Positions 54,529 to 63,923 of a DNA stretch of 64,000 nucleotides are shown one piece after another. The position numbers and the translations under genes are program-made. A model generated the notes under the pieces. It was given only the letters and a program-made list of their open reading frames with translations. It was not told the DNA's origin and did not search any database. Origin of the DNA: Rhizobium sp. SG_E_25_P2. Its GTDB lineage: Bacteria; Pseudomonadota; Alphaproteobacteria; Rhizobiales; Rhizobiaceae. Where the stretch lies: NCBI RefSeq assembly GCF_029892285.1, contig NZ_JARXVM010000025.1, forward strand, positions 26,692 to 90,691, read 5' to 3'. Positions within the stretch are counted from its first letter, which is position 1, and the number at the start of each line of letters is the position of its first letter.

Positions 54529-54735
54529 ATGACGAAAACCGAAAAACAAAGTGTGGTCAAAGCCAAGACGGGCTCGAAATCGCGCCGCGTCGTCGTGACT
54601 CTTCCTGACGGCGTAGAAGTGCTTCGCCCTGCGGTCAAGCCCACGCATTTTACAGAACGGGAAATCCGCAAGACGATCGAAAAGGTATTGCGCGAAAACT
54701 CTGAATCGACCGCGAATCTTTTGCGGCAGGTCTGA
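54529..54735 (+). CDS. Small basic protein, partner of the TIR-like protein
   Basis: 68 residues, Lys/Arg-rich: MTKTEKQSVVKAKTGSKSRR at the start, then VVVTLPDGVEVLRPAVKP and a helical tail FTEREIRKTIEKVLRENSES. Not recognised. ATG 54529 fits; a TTG 12 codons upstream is possible. It ends 3 bases before the next ORF and the pair has lower GC than the flanking catabolic genes. Could be an antitoxin-like or accessory partner; this is only positional inference. Confidence 0.55.
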   Translation: MTKTEKQSVVKAKTGSKSRRVVVTLPDGVEVLRPAVKPTHFTEREIRKTIEKVLRENSESTANLLRQV

Positions 54736-54738
54736 TGG

Positions 54739-55353
54739 ATGGCGGATGTCGACAGGCACGTTTTCGTTAACTGCCCGTTTGATGATGATTACCGCCCCCT
54801 GTTTGAAGCCATAGTCTTCACAATCATTCGCTCAGGCTGGAAACCGCGTTGCGCTCTGGAAACAGAAAACGCGGCCGAAAATCGTCTGGACAAAATCAGT
54901 CGCATTATCGCCGAATGCCAATATAGCGTGCATGATATTTCGCGCACCGAAAGCGATGGCACGCCGCCCTTGCCGCGTTTCAACATGCCGCTTGAACTGG
55001 GCCTCTTTCTCGGCGCGCGGAAATTCGGTGGTCGGAAACACAAGGGTAAGGTCTGTATTGTTTTCGATCGCGAGAAATATCGCTATCAGAAATTTATTTC
55101 CGATATTGCCGGTCAGGATATTCAATCTCACGAAGGCTCGGTGAACAGCCTGATTGAGAAACTGGCGGCTTGGTTGCGCCTGCAAACCCGAGATTCCAAA
55201 ATTCCAGGTGGGAGCGAAATCGCCAAAGAATTTGCCTCGTTCAATGCAATTCTTCCAGCTTTCTTGAAAGCTGAGAAACTGTCTCGTGAAGAAATGGGCT
55301 TTGGCGATTACTGCCACATGGTTACGCAGTATCTGGATTCGGTATTCGGCTAA
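54739..55353 (+). CDS. TIR/nucleoside-deoxyribosyltransferase-like protein
   Basis: 204 residues. A first strand HVFVNCPFDDDYRPLFEAI resembles the start of TIR-like and 2-deoxyribosyltransferase-like Rossmann folds; HDISR near residue 69 and NMPLELGLFLGARKF near 82-96 (with a candidate catalytic Glu) and VFDREKYRYQKFISDIAGQD near 108-127 are conserved-looking motifs. Possible NAD or nucleotide hydrolase, as in many prokaryotic defence effectors. No sensor gene or nuclease neighbours were seen besides the small upstream ORF. Low GC compared with its flanks suggests recent arrival. Function not proven. Confidence 0.5.
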   Translation: MADVDRHVFVNCPFDDDYRPLFEAIVFTIIRSGWKPRCALETENAAENRLDKISRIIAECQYSVHDISRTESDGTPPLPRFNMPLELGLFLGARKFGGRKHKGKVCIVFDREKYRYQKFISDIAGQDIQSHEGSVNSLIEKLAAWLRLQTRDSKIPGGSEIAKEFASFNAILPAFLKAEKLSREEMGFGDYCHMVTQYLDSVFG

Positions 55354-55371
55354 CGGATAAAAGTGGCCGGC

Positions 55372-56829
55372 TTAAGCCAACCCGCCCATGTGGAAGCTTT
55401 TCGTTTCCAGATATTCTTCAATGCCCATCTGCGCGCCCTCGCGGCCGAGACCGGATTGCTTGACGCCGCCGAAGGGGGCGACTTCCATGGAGATGAGGCC
55501 AGTGTTGAGCGCCACCATGCCGAATTCCAGGGCTTCGCCGACGCGCCAGGCGCGCTTCATGTTCTCTGTGTAGAAATAGGAAGCGAGGCCGAAGGGCGTG
55601 CCGTTGGCTATGACGATGGCCTCTTCCTCCGTCTCGAAACGGAAGAGAGGGGCGACAGGGCCGAAGGTCTCTTCGGTCGCAAGTTCCATCTCGGTCGTGG
55701 CGCCCGTTAGCACGACCGGGGCCGTATATTGATGACCGTTCGGCATCGCGGGCGTTTCGGTAATGATCTTGGCGCCCTTGGACAGGGCGTCCGCAATGTG
55801 GCGTTCGATTTTGTCGATGGCGGCGGCGTTGATCATCGGGCCGATGGATACGCCAGCCTCGGTTCCAGGACCAACCTTCATCGCATCGACCCGGGCTTTC
55901 AGTTTGGCGGCGAAGGCGTCGTAGACGCCAGACTGCACGAGGATGCGGTTGGCGCAGACGCAGGTCTGGCCGCCATTGCGGAATTTCGAGGCGAGCGCGC
56001 CTTCGATGGCCAGATCGAGATCCGCATCATCGAAGACGATGAACGGCGCATTGCCGCCGAGTTCGAGGCTCAGCCGCTTGACGCTGTCGGCAGCCCCGCG
56101 CATCAGCAACGAGCCGACGCGGGTCGAGCCGGTGAAGGAGATTTTGCGCACGGTTTCGTTGGCCATGAGTTCGTTGCCGATCTCGGTTGGCATGCCGGTG
56201 ACGATGTTGATGACGCCTGCCGGAATGCCGGCGCGTTCGGCGAGAACCCCGAGCGCCAACGCCGAATAGGGCGTGAATTCGGAGGGCTTGATGACGACCG
56301 TACAGCCGGAAGCAAGCGCGGGCGCGACCTTGCGGGTAATCATCGCATTCGGGAAGTTCCACGGCGTGATGATGCCGCAGACGCCGACCGGTTCCTTCAA
56401 GACAAGGATGCGGCGGTCGCGCGAAGGCGCGGGGATCGTGTGGCCATTGATGCGGCGGGCTTCTTCGGCAAACCATTTCACAAAGGAAGCGCCATAGCGG
56501 ATTTCCCCACGTGCCTCGTCCAGCGGCTTGCCCTGTTCTGACGTCAGGATCAGCGCGAAATCTTCGAGGTTTTCGATGATCAGATCGAACCACTTTTCGA
56601 TGATCAGGGCGCGCTCGGCATTGGTCTTCGCTTTCCAGGTCCTGAAGGCGGCGTCTGCCGCGACAATGGCTGCCCGGGTTTCTTCTCCGCCCATGTCCGG
56701 AACTGCGCCGATGGCTTTCTGCGTTGCCGGATTGATCACATCGACGGTCTTGCCGGAGCGAGCGGCCATCCATTCGCCATTGATGAGGCCGGTCTGACGG
56801 AGAAGGCTCTGGTCCTTGAGGTTAAGCAT
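55372..56829 (-). CDS. gabD: NAD(P)-dependent succinate-semialdehyde dehydrogenase family enzyme
   Basis: 485 residues. GabD-type ALDH: GVCGIITPWNFPNAMITRKVAPALASGC, GSTRVGS, LELGGNAPFIVFDDADLD and catalytic Cys in NGGQTCVCANRI; the Cys-x-Cys arrangement is usual in GabD. ATG 56829 fits the family start; the longer frame upstream is inside the next gene. It probably oxidises succinate or glutarate semialdehyde formed by the amine oxidase/aminotransferase. Third gene of the operon ALDH - dehydrogenase - gabD. Confidence 0.87.
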   Translation of the reverse strand: MLNLKDQSLLRQTGLINGEWMAARSGKTVDVINPATQKAIGAVPDMGGEETRAAIVAADAAFRTWKAKTNAERALIIEKWFDLIIENLEDFALILTSEQGKPLDEARGEIRYGASFVKWFAEEARRINGHTIPAPSRDRRILVLKEPVGVCGIITPWNFPNAMITRKVAPALASGCTVVIKPSEFTPYSALALGVLAERAGIPAGVINIVTGMPTEIGNELMANETVRKISFTGSTRVGSLLMRGAADSVKRLSLELGGNAPFIVFDDADLDLAIEGALASKFRNGGQTCVCANRILVQSGVYDAFAAKLKARVDAMKVGPGTEAGVSIGPMINAAAIDKIERHIADALSKGAKIITETPAMPNGHQYTAPVVLTGATTEMELATEETFGPVAPLFRFETEEEAIVIANGTPFGLASYFYTENMKRAWRVGEALEFGMVALNTGLISMEVAPFGGVKQSGLGREGAQMGIEEYLETKSFHMGGLA

Positions 56830-56839
56830 GGGGTTGTCC

Positions 56840-57889
56840 TTATTCAGAAGTGAGCGTGGCGATGACCGCAGCGGTGATCGTGTCGGTCGAGTCTTTGCCT
56901 TGAACCGTGCCGATGCCCTTCGCCGTGACGGCGCAAAGCGCGGCCATGACGCGGGCGGCGGCGTCCTTTTCACCGAGGTGATCGAGCATCATCGCGCCGG
57001 ACCAAATGGTGGCCATGGGGTTCGCTATACCCTTCCCGGCAATGTCCGGGGCCGAGCCGTGGACGGGCTCAAACATGGAAGGTGTGGAGCGGTCGGGGTT
57101 GATGTTGGCGGAGGCCGCAAAGCCGAGCCCGCCCTGTATGGCGGCGCCGAGATCGGTCAGGATATCGCCGAACAGGTTGGAGGCGACGATGACGTCGAGG
57201 CTTTCCGGCGCCATGACCATGCGAGCGGCGAGCGCATCGACGTGATAGCTCGTGACCTCGACATCGGGATACTCGGCCGCGAGCTTTCTGGTGATCTCGT
57301 CCCAGAAGACCATGGAATATTTCTGCGCATTGGACTTGGTGACGGAGGCGAGCTTGCCGCGCCGCGTGCGGGCCTGTTCGAAGCCGAAGCGGATGATGCG
57401 CTCGACACCCTTGCGGGTGAAGATCGAGGTCTCGACGGCCACTTCATTGTCGAGCCCTTGATGGACACGCCCGCCGGCCCCTGAATATTCGCCTTCCGTA
57501 TTCTCGCGGATGCAGAGAATGTCGAAGCCTTCCGCCTTTAGCGGACCTTGCACGCCTGGCAGGAGTCGGTGCGGGCGGATATTGGCATATTGCACGAAGG
57601 CCTTGCGGATGGGCAGCAGCAGGCCGTGTAGCGAGACCGAATCCGGCACCTCCGCCGGCCAGCCGACCGCGCCGAGAAGAATGGCGTCGAAGGCTCTAAG
57701 CGTCTCGATCCCGTCTTCCGGCATCATCCGGCCGGTCTCCTTGCAAAAGGCGCATGACCAGGGGAATTCCGTGCCTTGCAGCCCGAAGCCGGAGTTCTGG
57801 GCAATGGTTTGCAGCACGCGCCAGGCGGCGTCGATGACGTCGCGGCCGATGCCGTCGCCGGGGATCAAGGCTATATTGTGTGTTTTCAA
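56840..57889 (-). CDS. Tartrate/D-malate dehydrogenase (isopropylmalate dehydrogenase-like)
   Basis: 349 residues of the isocitrate/isopropylmalate dehydrogenase family: IALIPGDGIGRDVI at the start, LLLPIRKAFVQYANIRPHRLLPG, ILCIRENTEGEYSGAGG and SNLFGDILTDLGA with GSAPDIAGKGIANP. The ENTEGEYSGAGGR segment points to the tartrate/D-malate subgroup. Start is a TTG at 57889, seven bases after GAGGA; no in-frame ATG is better placed. Lies 11 bases before gabD and 11 after the ALDH gene. Decarboxylating oxidation of a 2-hydroxy acid is likely. Confidence 0.83.
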   Translation of the reverse strand: MKTHNIALIPGDGIGRDVIDAAWRVLQTIAQNSGFGLQGTEFPWSCAFCKETGRMMPEDGIETLRAFDAILLGAVGWPAEVPDSVSLHGLLLPIRKAFVQYANIRPHRLLPGVQGPLKAEGFDILCIRENTEGEYSGAGGRVHQGLDNEVAVETSIFTRKGVERIIRFGFEQARTRRGKLASVTKSNAQKYSMVFWDEITRKLAAEYPDVEVTSYHVDALAARMVMAPESLDVIVASNLFGDILTDLGAAIQGGLGFAASANINPDRSTPSMFEPVHGSAPDIAGKGIANPMATIWSGAMMLDHLGEKDAAARVMAALCAVTAKGIGTVQGKDSTDTITAAVIATLTSE

Positions 57890-57899
57890 CTGTTCATCC

Positions 57900-59363
57900 T
57901 CAAAGACTGATGAGCACGCTCTTGCTCTTGCGGTTGGTCTCATAGGCCTCGCGACCGAGATCCTTGCCGATGCCGGAGCGCTTGTAGCCGCCGGTCGGCA
58001 GGATATGGTCACGCGAGCGGCTATAGCGGTTGACCCAGACCGTGCCGGCTTCCAGCGCGCGGGCAAATCGCAGCGTGCGGGACAGGTCTGACGTGAAGAG
58101 GCCGGAGGCAAGGCCGTAGACCGGGTGGGCGGAGAGGGCGAGTGCTTCCTCTTCCCCCTCGAAGGTCTGGACGGTCAGCACCGGTCCGAAGATTTCTTCA
58201 ATAATGGCCGGATTGTCCTGAGTTGCCCCGGAAATCAGCGTCGGAGCGTAGAAATAGCCGGCGCCCTCCATGGCGTAGCCGCCCGTCAGGCACTCGCCGC
58301 CGGCAGCCTTTGCGGCCTCGACGATGCTGGCGATGCGGCTGCGTTGGCGCTCGGAAATAATGGGGGAATATTGCGTGGCCGCGTCCCAGGTCGGTCCCGG
58401 GCGAGCGGTTTGCATCTGTGCGATGATCGCGGCGATGAGTTCGTCTGCAACGGATTTTTCGACGATCAGCCGTGTGCCGGCGACACAGGCCTGGCCGGCA
58501 TTGAAGGTGACGCTGCTGGCGATGGCTGCGGCGGCCTTGTTGAGATCGGCATCGGCAAAGACGAGCTGCGGGCTCTTGCCGCCCAATTCCAGCGTCATCG
58601 GCTTGACGCCGGTGCGGGCGATGTTTTCCATGATCGCCGAGCCTGCGCGGGTCGAGCCGGTAAAGCTCACCCTGGCGATATCGGCGTGGCCGGTCAGCGC
58701 ATTCCCAGTTGTCGGACCATCGCCGAGCACGACATTGATCAGGCCCGCCGGGATGCCGGCCCTGACAGCCAGTTGCGCCATGTAGACGGTCGAAAAGGGC
58801 GTCATCTCCGAGGGCTTGATGACGACGGCATTGCCGGCGGCCAGCGCCGGGCCGAGCTTCCAGCCGGCCATGGATATGGGGAAGTTCCACGGCGTGATAG
58901 CGCCGACCACGCCATAGGGCTCGCTGATCGTCATGCCGAAGGTCTGGTCGTCGGTCGGCACGACATTGCTGCCTTCTTTGTCGGCAAATTCCGCGAAGAA
59001 GCGGATCTGCTCTGCCGTCACAGCAATATCGCCGGCCACAAGCTGGCCGACGGGCCGGGTGGAGGAAAGCGCCTCGATCTTTGCCAGCGTCCCGGCTTCC
59101 GCCTCGATGAGATCGGCCCAGGCCTGCAGCGACTTGGTGCGTTCGCGTGGGCGGACGCCGCCCCAGTTGCTGGACTTGAGCGCCGCCTTGGCATTCTCGA
59201 CGGCGTGGTTCACTCTTTCTGTGTCGGCGACCGGGCACTGCGCATGGGCCGCACCGTCAGAGGGACGATGCATGTCGAGCCCGTCGTACGCTTCGATCAG
59301 CTTCCCGCCGATGAAATGGCCGATCGGCAAGGGCAGGGTCTCGGGATTAAAGCTCAGGCTCAT
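57900..59363 (-). CDS. Aldehyde dehydrogenase family protein
   Basis: 487 residues: [63 protein letters not shown] and catalytic Cys in [13 protein letters not shown]. Betaine/aminobutyraldehyde dehydrogenase-like size and motifs. First gene of the leftward operon with the dehydrogenase and gabD. Suits oxidation of an omega-amino aldehyde from a diamine. Confidence 0.88.
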   Translation of the reverse strand: MSLSFNPETLPLPIGHFIGGKLIEAYDGLDMHRPSDGAAHAQCPVADTERVNHAVENAKAALKSSNWGGVRPRERTKSLQAWADLIEAEAGTLAKIEALSSTRPVGQLVAGDIAVTAEQIRFFAEFADKEGSNVVPTDDQTFGMTISEPYGVVGAITPWNFPISMAGWKLGPALAAGNAVVIKPSEMTPFSTVYMAQLAVRAGIPAGLINVVLGDGPTTGNALTGHADIARVSFTGSTRAGSAIMENIARTGVKPMTLELGGKSPQLVFADADLNKAAAAIASSVTFNAGQACVAGTRLIVEKSVADELIAAIIAQMQTARPGPTWDAATQYSPIISERQRSRIASIVEAAKAAGGECLTGGYAMEGAGYFYAPTLISGATQDNPAIIEEIFGPVLTVQTFEGEEEALALSAHPVYGLASGLFTSDLSRTLRFARALEAGTVWVNRYSRSRDHILPTGGYKRSGIGKDLGREAYETNRKSKSVLISL

Positions 59364-59468
59364 CCAGCAGGTTCCTTTTCAGTCTCTTCAGGAGCCTAGC
59401 CGGACTTTGCGAGCACGAACGGTTGCTTGAGCCTCGCTCATCCGTCGTTTCTTGCGTTTTGAGGGCGG

Positions 59469-59491
59469 GCGGCAGACAAATCTTTTGCCGC
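59469..59491. promoter_or_regulatory. Inverted repeat upstream of the aldehyde dehydrogenase operon
   Basis: GCGGCA-N11-TGCCGC with an AT-rich centre (ACAAATCTTT), about 105-128 bases before the ALDH start. It resembles the inverted arms (TGCGGCA/TGCTGCA) around the Lrp-like box at 43786, so it may be another site for the same regulator. Confidence 0.4.
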
Positions 59492-59529
59492 ACCGCCACG
59501 TCATGGCGTTGACCGGAATGCAGGCAGCG

Positions 59530-59883
59530 TCAGTTGACGACGACGTAGATCTTGCGCACGGTTTCGATCGTCTTCCAGACGCCGGTAAAGCCCGGCTTCA
59601 TTACAAAGCTGTCGCCGGCCTTGTAGATCACGGGCTTGCCGCCATCGGGCGTGATTTCGACGACGCCGGACAGGATGTGGCAGAATTCAAAGACTTCGCC
59701 CTTGATCGACTTGGTTTCACCGGGTGTGGCTTCCCACACGCCGGAGAGCACCTTGCCGTCCTTGGCTTCATCCATCGCCCAGGTCTTGAAGGCGGGCGAG
59801 CCGACAATCAACCGCTCGGGCAAGGGGCCGGATTCTTTAGGGGCAAAGGTCGGGTTCGGGTCGAGGGTTTTCAGGAGAGACAT
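59530..59883 (-). CDS. Cupin-domain protein
   Basis: 117 residues, one cupin barrel (GVWEATPGETKSIKGEVFEFCHILSGVVEITPDGGKPVIYKAGDSFVMKPGFTG) of the Cupin_3/DUF861 group; metal ligands are incompletely conserved. ATG 59883 is preferred since AAGGA lies six to nine bases upstream; ATG 59889 is two codons earlier. Probably in one operon with the 2-hydroxyacid dehydrogenase and deacylase. Role unknown. Confidence 0.78.
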   Translation of the reverse strand: MSLLKTLDPNPTFAPKESGPLPERLIVGSPAFKTWAMDEAKDGKVLSGVWEATPGETKSIKGEVFEFCHILSGVVEITPDGGKPVIYKAGDSFVMKPGFTGVWKTIETVRKIYVVVN

Positions 59884-59909
59884 GGACATCCTTTCGAGGG
59901 TTGTGCGTT

Positions 59910-60833
59910 TCAATAGCCGCGTGCCCGATCGACAAGACCGATCGGGTCGTGGCCGGACAGATGCAACCGGATACTGTCGATGACGGCGCGGGCCGCCGTT
60001 TCCGGCTGGGTGACGCTGGCGACATGCGGTGTCAGAATGATCTTCGGATGCCGCCAGAGCGGATGGTCGGCGGACAGGGGTTCCGGATCAGTGACGTCGA
60101 TCATGGCTGATGAGAGGTGGCCGCTGTCGAGAGCCGCCAGCAGCGCGGTCTGATCGAGCTGCGGGCCGCGCCCGACATGGATCAGCGCCGCGCCTTGCGG
60201 AAGCCGAGCGAAGAGGGCGGCATTCAGAAACCCGCGCGTTTCCGGCGTCAGCGGCAACAGGCAGACGAGAATATTGGTCTCGGCCAACATGGCCTCCAGC
60301 CCCGCCGCGCCGTGATAACAGGTCACGCCATCAAGAGCGCGTGGGCTGCGGCTCCAGCCTGAGAGCTGGAAGCCGAACGGCTTCAGCCGTTCTAGCACCG
60401 CCTGCGCCAGCATACCAAGGCCGAGAATGCCGATACGGCGATCCTGCGCCGGCGTCTGTGCGATGGGCGACCACACGCCCTGCCGCTGCCGGTCGAGATA
60501 GGCGGGCAGGTTGCGATGTAGGGCAAGCGCGGCGAGCAGCACATATTCCTGCATCATCCGCACGATCCCGTCCTCGACCATGCGCACGACCTTCACAGGC
60601 TGAGGGATCGCCGCCAGATTGAACTGATCGACGCCCGCGCCGATCGAGAAGAGGATTTCGAGATTGCGATAGCGCGGCAAATCGGCGGGCACGGTCCAGG
60701 TGATCAGATAGCGCACCGCATCGGGGTCGACGCTCGCTGCATCCATGCTGAAGGGGATGCCGGGCAGGGCCTGCGCAAAAGCATCGGCAAAAATTGCGCC
60801 GCGCTTGGCGTCCGAATTGAAGAGAAAGGTCAT
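59910..60833 (-). CDS. D-2-hydroxyacid dehydrogenase, GhrA-like
   Basis: 307 residues. Rossmann motif [16 protein letters not shown], the HVGRG segment and [18 protein letters not shown] with the catalytic His; the Glu of the Arg-Glu-His triad is in DVTDPEPL. Resembles glyoxylate/hydroxypyruvate reductase A. ATG 60833 begins the recognisable protein. Reduces a 2-oxo acid or oxidises a 2-hydroxy acid from the adjacent pathway. Confidence 0.85.
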   Translation of the reverse strand: MTFLFNSDAKRGAIFADAFAQALPGIPFSMDAASVDPDAVRYLITWTVPADLPRYRNLEILFSIGAGVDQFNLAAIPQPVKVVRMVEDGIVRMMQEYVLLAALALHRNLPAYLDRQRQGVWSPIAQTPAQDRRIGILGLGMLAQAVLERLKPFGFQLSGWSRSPRALDGVTCYHGAAGLEAMLAETNILVCLLPLTPETRGFLNAALFARLPQGAALIHVGRGPQLDQTALLAALDSGHLSSAMIDVTDPEPLSADHPLWRHPKIILTPHVASVTQPETAARAVIDSIRLHLSGHDPIGLVDRARGY

Positions 60834-60844
60834 CGGTTTTTGTC

Positions 60845-61969
60845 CTATGCCGCGCAGCGCTGCCCGAGCGCTTCGATGAAGCGCTGGCAGGCGGCAAGCT
60901 CGCTTTCGAAAATGAACTCGTCCGGCTTGTGCGCCCGGCCGATATCGCCAGGGCCGCAGATCAATGCATCGATGCCGGCGGCCTGGTATAGCCCGGCCTC
61001 CGTGCCGTAACTGACGGCGCTGAGCGGCGTCTCCGATGTCAGTTCCTGCATGAGATGGGCAAGCGGGCTGCGCGCAGCAAGCGCCAGCGCCGGATAGGCG
61101 CTCATCTCGTCCCACTCGACCGCGAAACCGTTATCGCGCAAAGCGTCCGCGGCCTTGCGGATGGGGCCAAGCAGATCTCTGGGATTGACGCCCGAGATGG
61201 CCCGCGCCTCCAGTTCCAGCATGGCAAGGTCCGGTATGATGTTGATCGCCTTGCCGCCCGCGATCACACCGGCCTGCAATGACGAATATGGCGGCTCGAA
61301 AGCCGTATCGAAGGGCCCTTGGGAAAGGCGCGCGGTCTGATCGATTGCGGCGTTGAGGACGGCTGCCAACGCGTGGATGGCGTTGAGCCCCAGATCCGGC
61401 CGCGAGGAATGCCCGGCCCGGCCCCGGATCGTGACCCGAGCGGCGGCCTTACCCTTGTGCGCGAGCACGGCGCGCATGTTGCTCGGTTCGCCAATGATAG
61501 CGCCGAGCGGCGGCGCGCACAGCGTCGGCAACTGGGCGATGAGATGCGGCGCACCCCGGCAGCCGGCCTCCTCGTCATAGGAAAAGGCGAGGTGGATCGG
61601 TCGCTTGAGGCCCGCCGTGACGAGTTGCGGCACAGCGGCTAGCGCTGCGGCAAGAAAGCCCTTCATGTCGGTCGTGCCGCGCCCGAAAAGCATGTCGCCC
61701 TCGCGACGCAGGCGGAACGGAGAAGAACTCCATTCATCCACTTCTGCCGGTACGACATCCATGTGGCCTGACAGAATATAGCCGGGCATATCCACCCGTC
61801 CGATGGTGGCGAACAGATTGCTGCGGTCGCCTTCCGGCCCTGCCAGGACCTTCGCGCTTATTCCATGGGAGGCGAGGTAATCGTTGATCCATGACACGAT
61901 CGCGCCATTGGGGGCGCCGACGACGCTGTCGAAGGACACGAGCTTTTCCAGAATTTCAGTCGCGTTCAT
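60845..61969 (-). CDS. M20 metallo-deacylase, acetylornithine deacetylase (ArgE)-like
   Basis: 374 residues. Metal motif [30 protein letters not shown] and catalytic Glu in [11 protein letters not shown], then the dimerisation domain [17 protein letters not shown]. The ArgE subgroup removes an N-acetyl or N-acyl group. Placed far from arginine genes and next to amine-catabolic genes, it likely deacylates an N-acylated amine or amino acid. ATG 61969 fits the family length; longer frame upstream is unsupported. Confidence 0.85.
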   Translation of the reverse strand: MNATEILEKLVSFDSVVGAPNGAIVSWINDYLASHGISAKVLAGPEGDRSNLFATIGRVDMPGYILSGHMDVVPAEVDEWSSSPFRLRREGDMLFGRGTTDMKGFLAAALAAVPQLVTAGLKRPIHLAFSYDEEAGCRGAPHLIAQLPTLCAPPLGAIIGEPSNMRAVLAHKGKAAARVTIRGRAGHSSRPDLGLNAIHALAAVLNAAIDQTARLSQGPFDTAFEPPYSSLQAGVIAGGKAINIIPDLAMLELEARAISGVNPRDLLGPIRKAADALRDNGFAVEWDEMSAYPALALAARSPLAHLMQELTSETPLSAVSYGTEAGLYQAAGIDALICGPGDIGRAHKPDEFIFESELAACQRFIEALGQRCAA

Positions 61970-62192
61970 GAATTCCCCGGTGCAGCCTGTGGTCGATTGT
62001 GACATGTTTCGGCAGATCATCAGAATGGACGTTTTCGGCGAGATTCCATGCCGAACCTGTGGCCCATTCGGTTGATTGTTTTGCGATGAGGAAATTTTCG
62101 AGCAAAATGTGCGGTAACGTAGGTGTATCATTGTTCTGCTGCGTTTGATCAGCGGAGCAGCGTGGTCGGAAAAACATTGCGAGGACAGATCT

Positions 62193-63095
62193 GTGGCCGA
62201 GACAGCGATGCCGGGCGAAAGAGTCCAGATTGACGCCTTTGCCATGCAGATCGGCAATGTCGCCGATGCCGAACTCGAGGCGCTTCATGCGCTGTCGATT
62301 TCCGTCGGCTGGCCGCATCGCGGCGCCGACTGGCAATTCCTGCGCGAGGTCGGTAAGGGCGTCGTCGCGACCGACGACATCGGCCGCATCATGAGTTCGG
62401 CCATGTGGTTCCGCCAGTCGCCGGAACTTGCAACCATCGGCATGGTCATTACCTCGCCGCGACTGCAGACGCAGGGTTCTGGTCTCTGGCTGATGGAATA
62501 TGCGTTGAAGGATCTGGAGGGCGTCGACCTGCGCCTCAATGCGACGCGCGCCGCCCAACGTCTCTATCACTCGCTGGGTTTCAAACCGGAAAAGACAGTC
62601 TATCAATGTCAGGGGATTGTTACACATTCCCCCGCAGGGGAGACTGTATGGGGAGACCTGCGCGCGCTCACCGATAGCGATCTAGACGCTGCGATTGCGC
62701 TGGACGGCGCAGCTTTCGGCGCCGCGCGGGCCGGCACCATCGGCAAGCTGTTCCAGCATTCGCGCGGCTATGGCCTTTTCCGCGACGGACGTCTGGTTGC
62801 CTTCGGGCTTTGCCGCCGCTTCGGACGCGGCCATGTTGTGGGACCCATTGTCGCCGCGACCGATGAAGATGCCATCGCGGTGCTCTCACCGCATATCCGG
62901 GAGCACGAGGGTGGCTTCCTCCGCCTCGACACACATTTCGAAACCAGCGACTTCGCTGCTATTGTCATGCGCTGCGGGCTCTCGGTTTTCGATACCGTAC
63001 TGACCATGTCACTCGGCAGGACGCTTATGGATTTCTCCTCGGAAGAGGCGGATGCGCCCGTCACCTATGCACTGGTCAGCCAGACACTCGGCTAG
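62193..63095 (+). CDS. Two-domain GNAT acetyltransferase, paralogue of the 51.3 kb gene
   Basis: 300 residues: GNAT half with IGMVITSPRLQTQGSGLWLMEYAL, then a C-terminal half with RFGRGHVVGPIVAATDEDAIAVL and GFLRLDTHFETSDFAAIVMRCGL that parallels GEVIGPVIAPDAKTACALIAW and FLRVDTGSETGIALWL of the gene at 51346-52185. Start taken as GTG 62193, seven bases after GAGGA; ATG 62208 is an alternative. Divergent from the deacylase gene. Confidence 0.78.
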   Translation: MAETAMPGERVQIDAFAMQIGNVADAELEALHALSISVGWPHRGADWQFLREVGKGVVATDDIGRIMSSAMWFRQSPELATIGMVITSPRLQTQGSGLWLMEYALKDLEGVDLRLNATRAAQRLYHSLGFKPEKTVYQCQGIVTHSPAGETVWGDLRALTDSDLDAAIALDGAAFGAARAGTIGKLFQHSRGYGLFRDGRLVAFGLCRRFGRGHVVGPIVAATDEDAIAVLSPHIREHEGGFLRLDTHFETSDFAAIVMRCGLSVFDTVLTMSLGRTLMDFSSEEADAPVTYALVSQTLG

Positions 63096-63317
63096 GTTGA
63101 AACGCGACCTGTTGTCCGGACTGTTTTGGTGAAGGAGAGCAGCGGTGCAAAAGTCGACCACGATAAAGGCGAAATAACCCAGCCTCAGGCGCAGAAAATC
63201 CGGCCGCCTATTTCTTTTCAGCAACAAGTCCTGGCAGAATTGCATGACGAAAAATACCGCCGAACGCTCGCTCAACCCGTCTCAGGATGTCTAAACGAGC
63301 ATTGTACGGCCGCGATG

Positions 63318-63896
63318 GGCGTTGGTGCGCGGATCGTGAATGGCGTTGTCGTAGGTGGTCGGCAATCGCAATAGCCGGTCCGCTGCAACGATACCATTCA
63401 AACACAATGCCTCCCGTCGCCATCGTATCGGCAAGATAGAGTTCAAGGTCACGAACTGGGCGGAATACGAAGCAGGCCTTCGTCGGGGAGGCAGCCTGAC
63501 GCTTTGGATGACGCCGGAGGCGGTGTCATCCTGGCAGGAGCCGAAGCGAACGACCCTGAGCCGTCGGGCCAGTAAGCCGAGAGTTCCAGACAACCGGCCA
63601 GGTGATCATATCCCTGAGGCAGGGCCTGTCCACGTCCTGATCGATAAATACAAGGTTGCAGATCTAGGGCGCGGGCCAATGGCTGGAGCAAAGGCATGGC
63701 GAACGCGATTTGACAGAAATCGGGGCTTTTAGAAGTGTCCAACTGGCGCAAACTGCACCTAGCGCGCGATGCCGACAGCGGCGATATCATCGCGCACGTC
63801 ATGACGGACCAGGATGCCGGCGACGCTTCGCTGGTGGAGCCACGGCTTGATCCGATTGACATGCCGATCGGGCAGTTCATTGCCGATGGAGCCTAA
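63318..63896 (+). pseudogene. Decayed IS5-family transposase (copy D)
   Basis: Left terminus GGCGTTGGTGC at 63318-63328 matches copies B and C. The transposase N-terminus is recognisable (HNASRRHRIGKIEFKVTNWA, then YEAGLRRGGSLTLW, about 63402-63540). It lacks a start codon, loses about 150 bases after KRTTL, resumes at HVLIDKYKVADL (about 63630), shifts frame near 63725 and continues as NWRKLHLARDADSGDIIAHV and MTDQDAGDAS to a stop at about 63896. These segments contain the DDE-domain context of IS5-type transposases, but the gene cannot be functional. Confidence 0.75.
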
Positions 63897-63923
63897 GACG
63901 GCAACTTAGAGTATCCGTTTTGG

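Noticed and set aside
63126..63374. 82-codon rightward frame between the second GNAT gene and the IS5 remnant
   Set aside because: Runs into the IS left terminus, has no family similarity and a weak start; probably chance.
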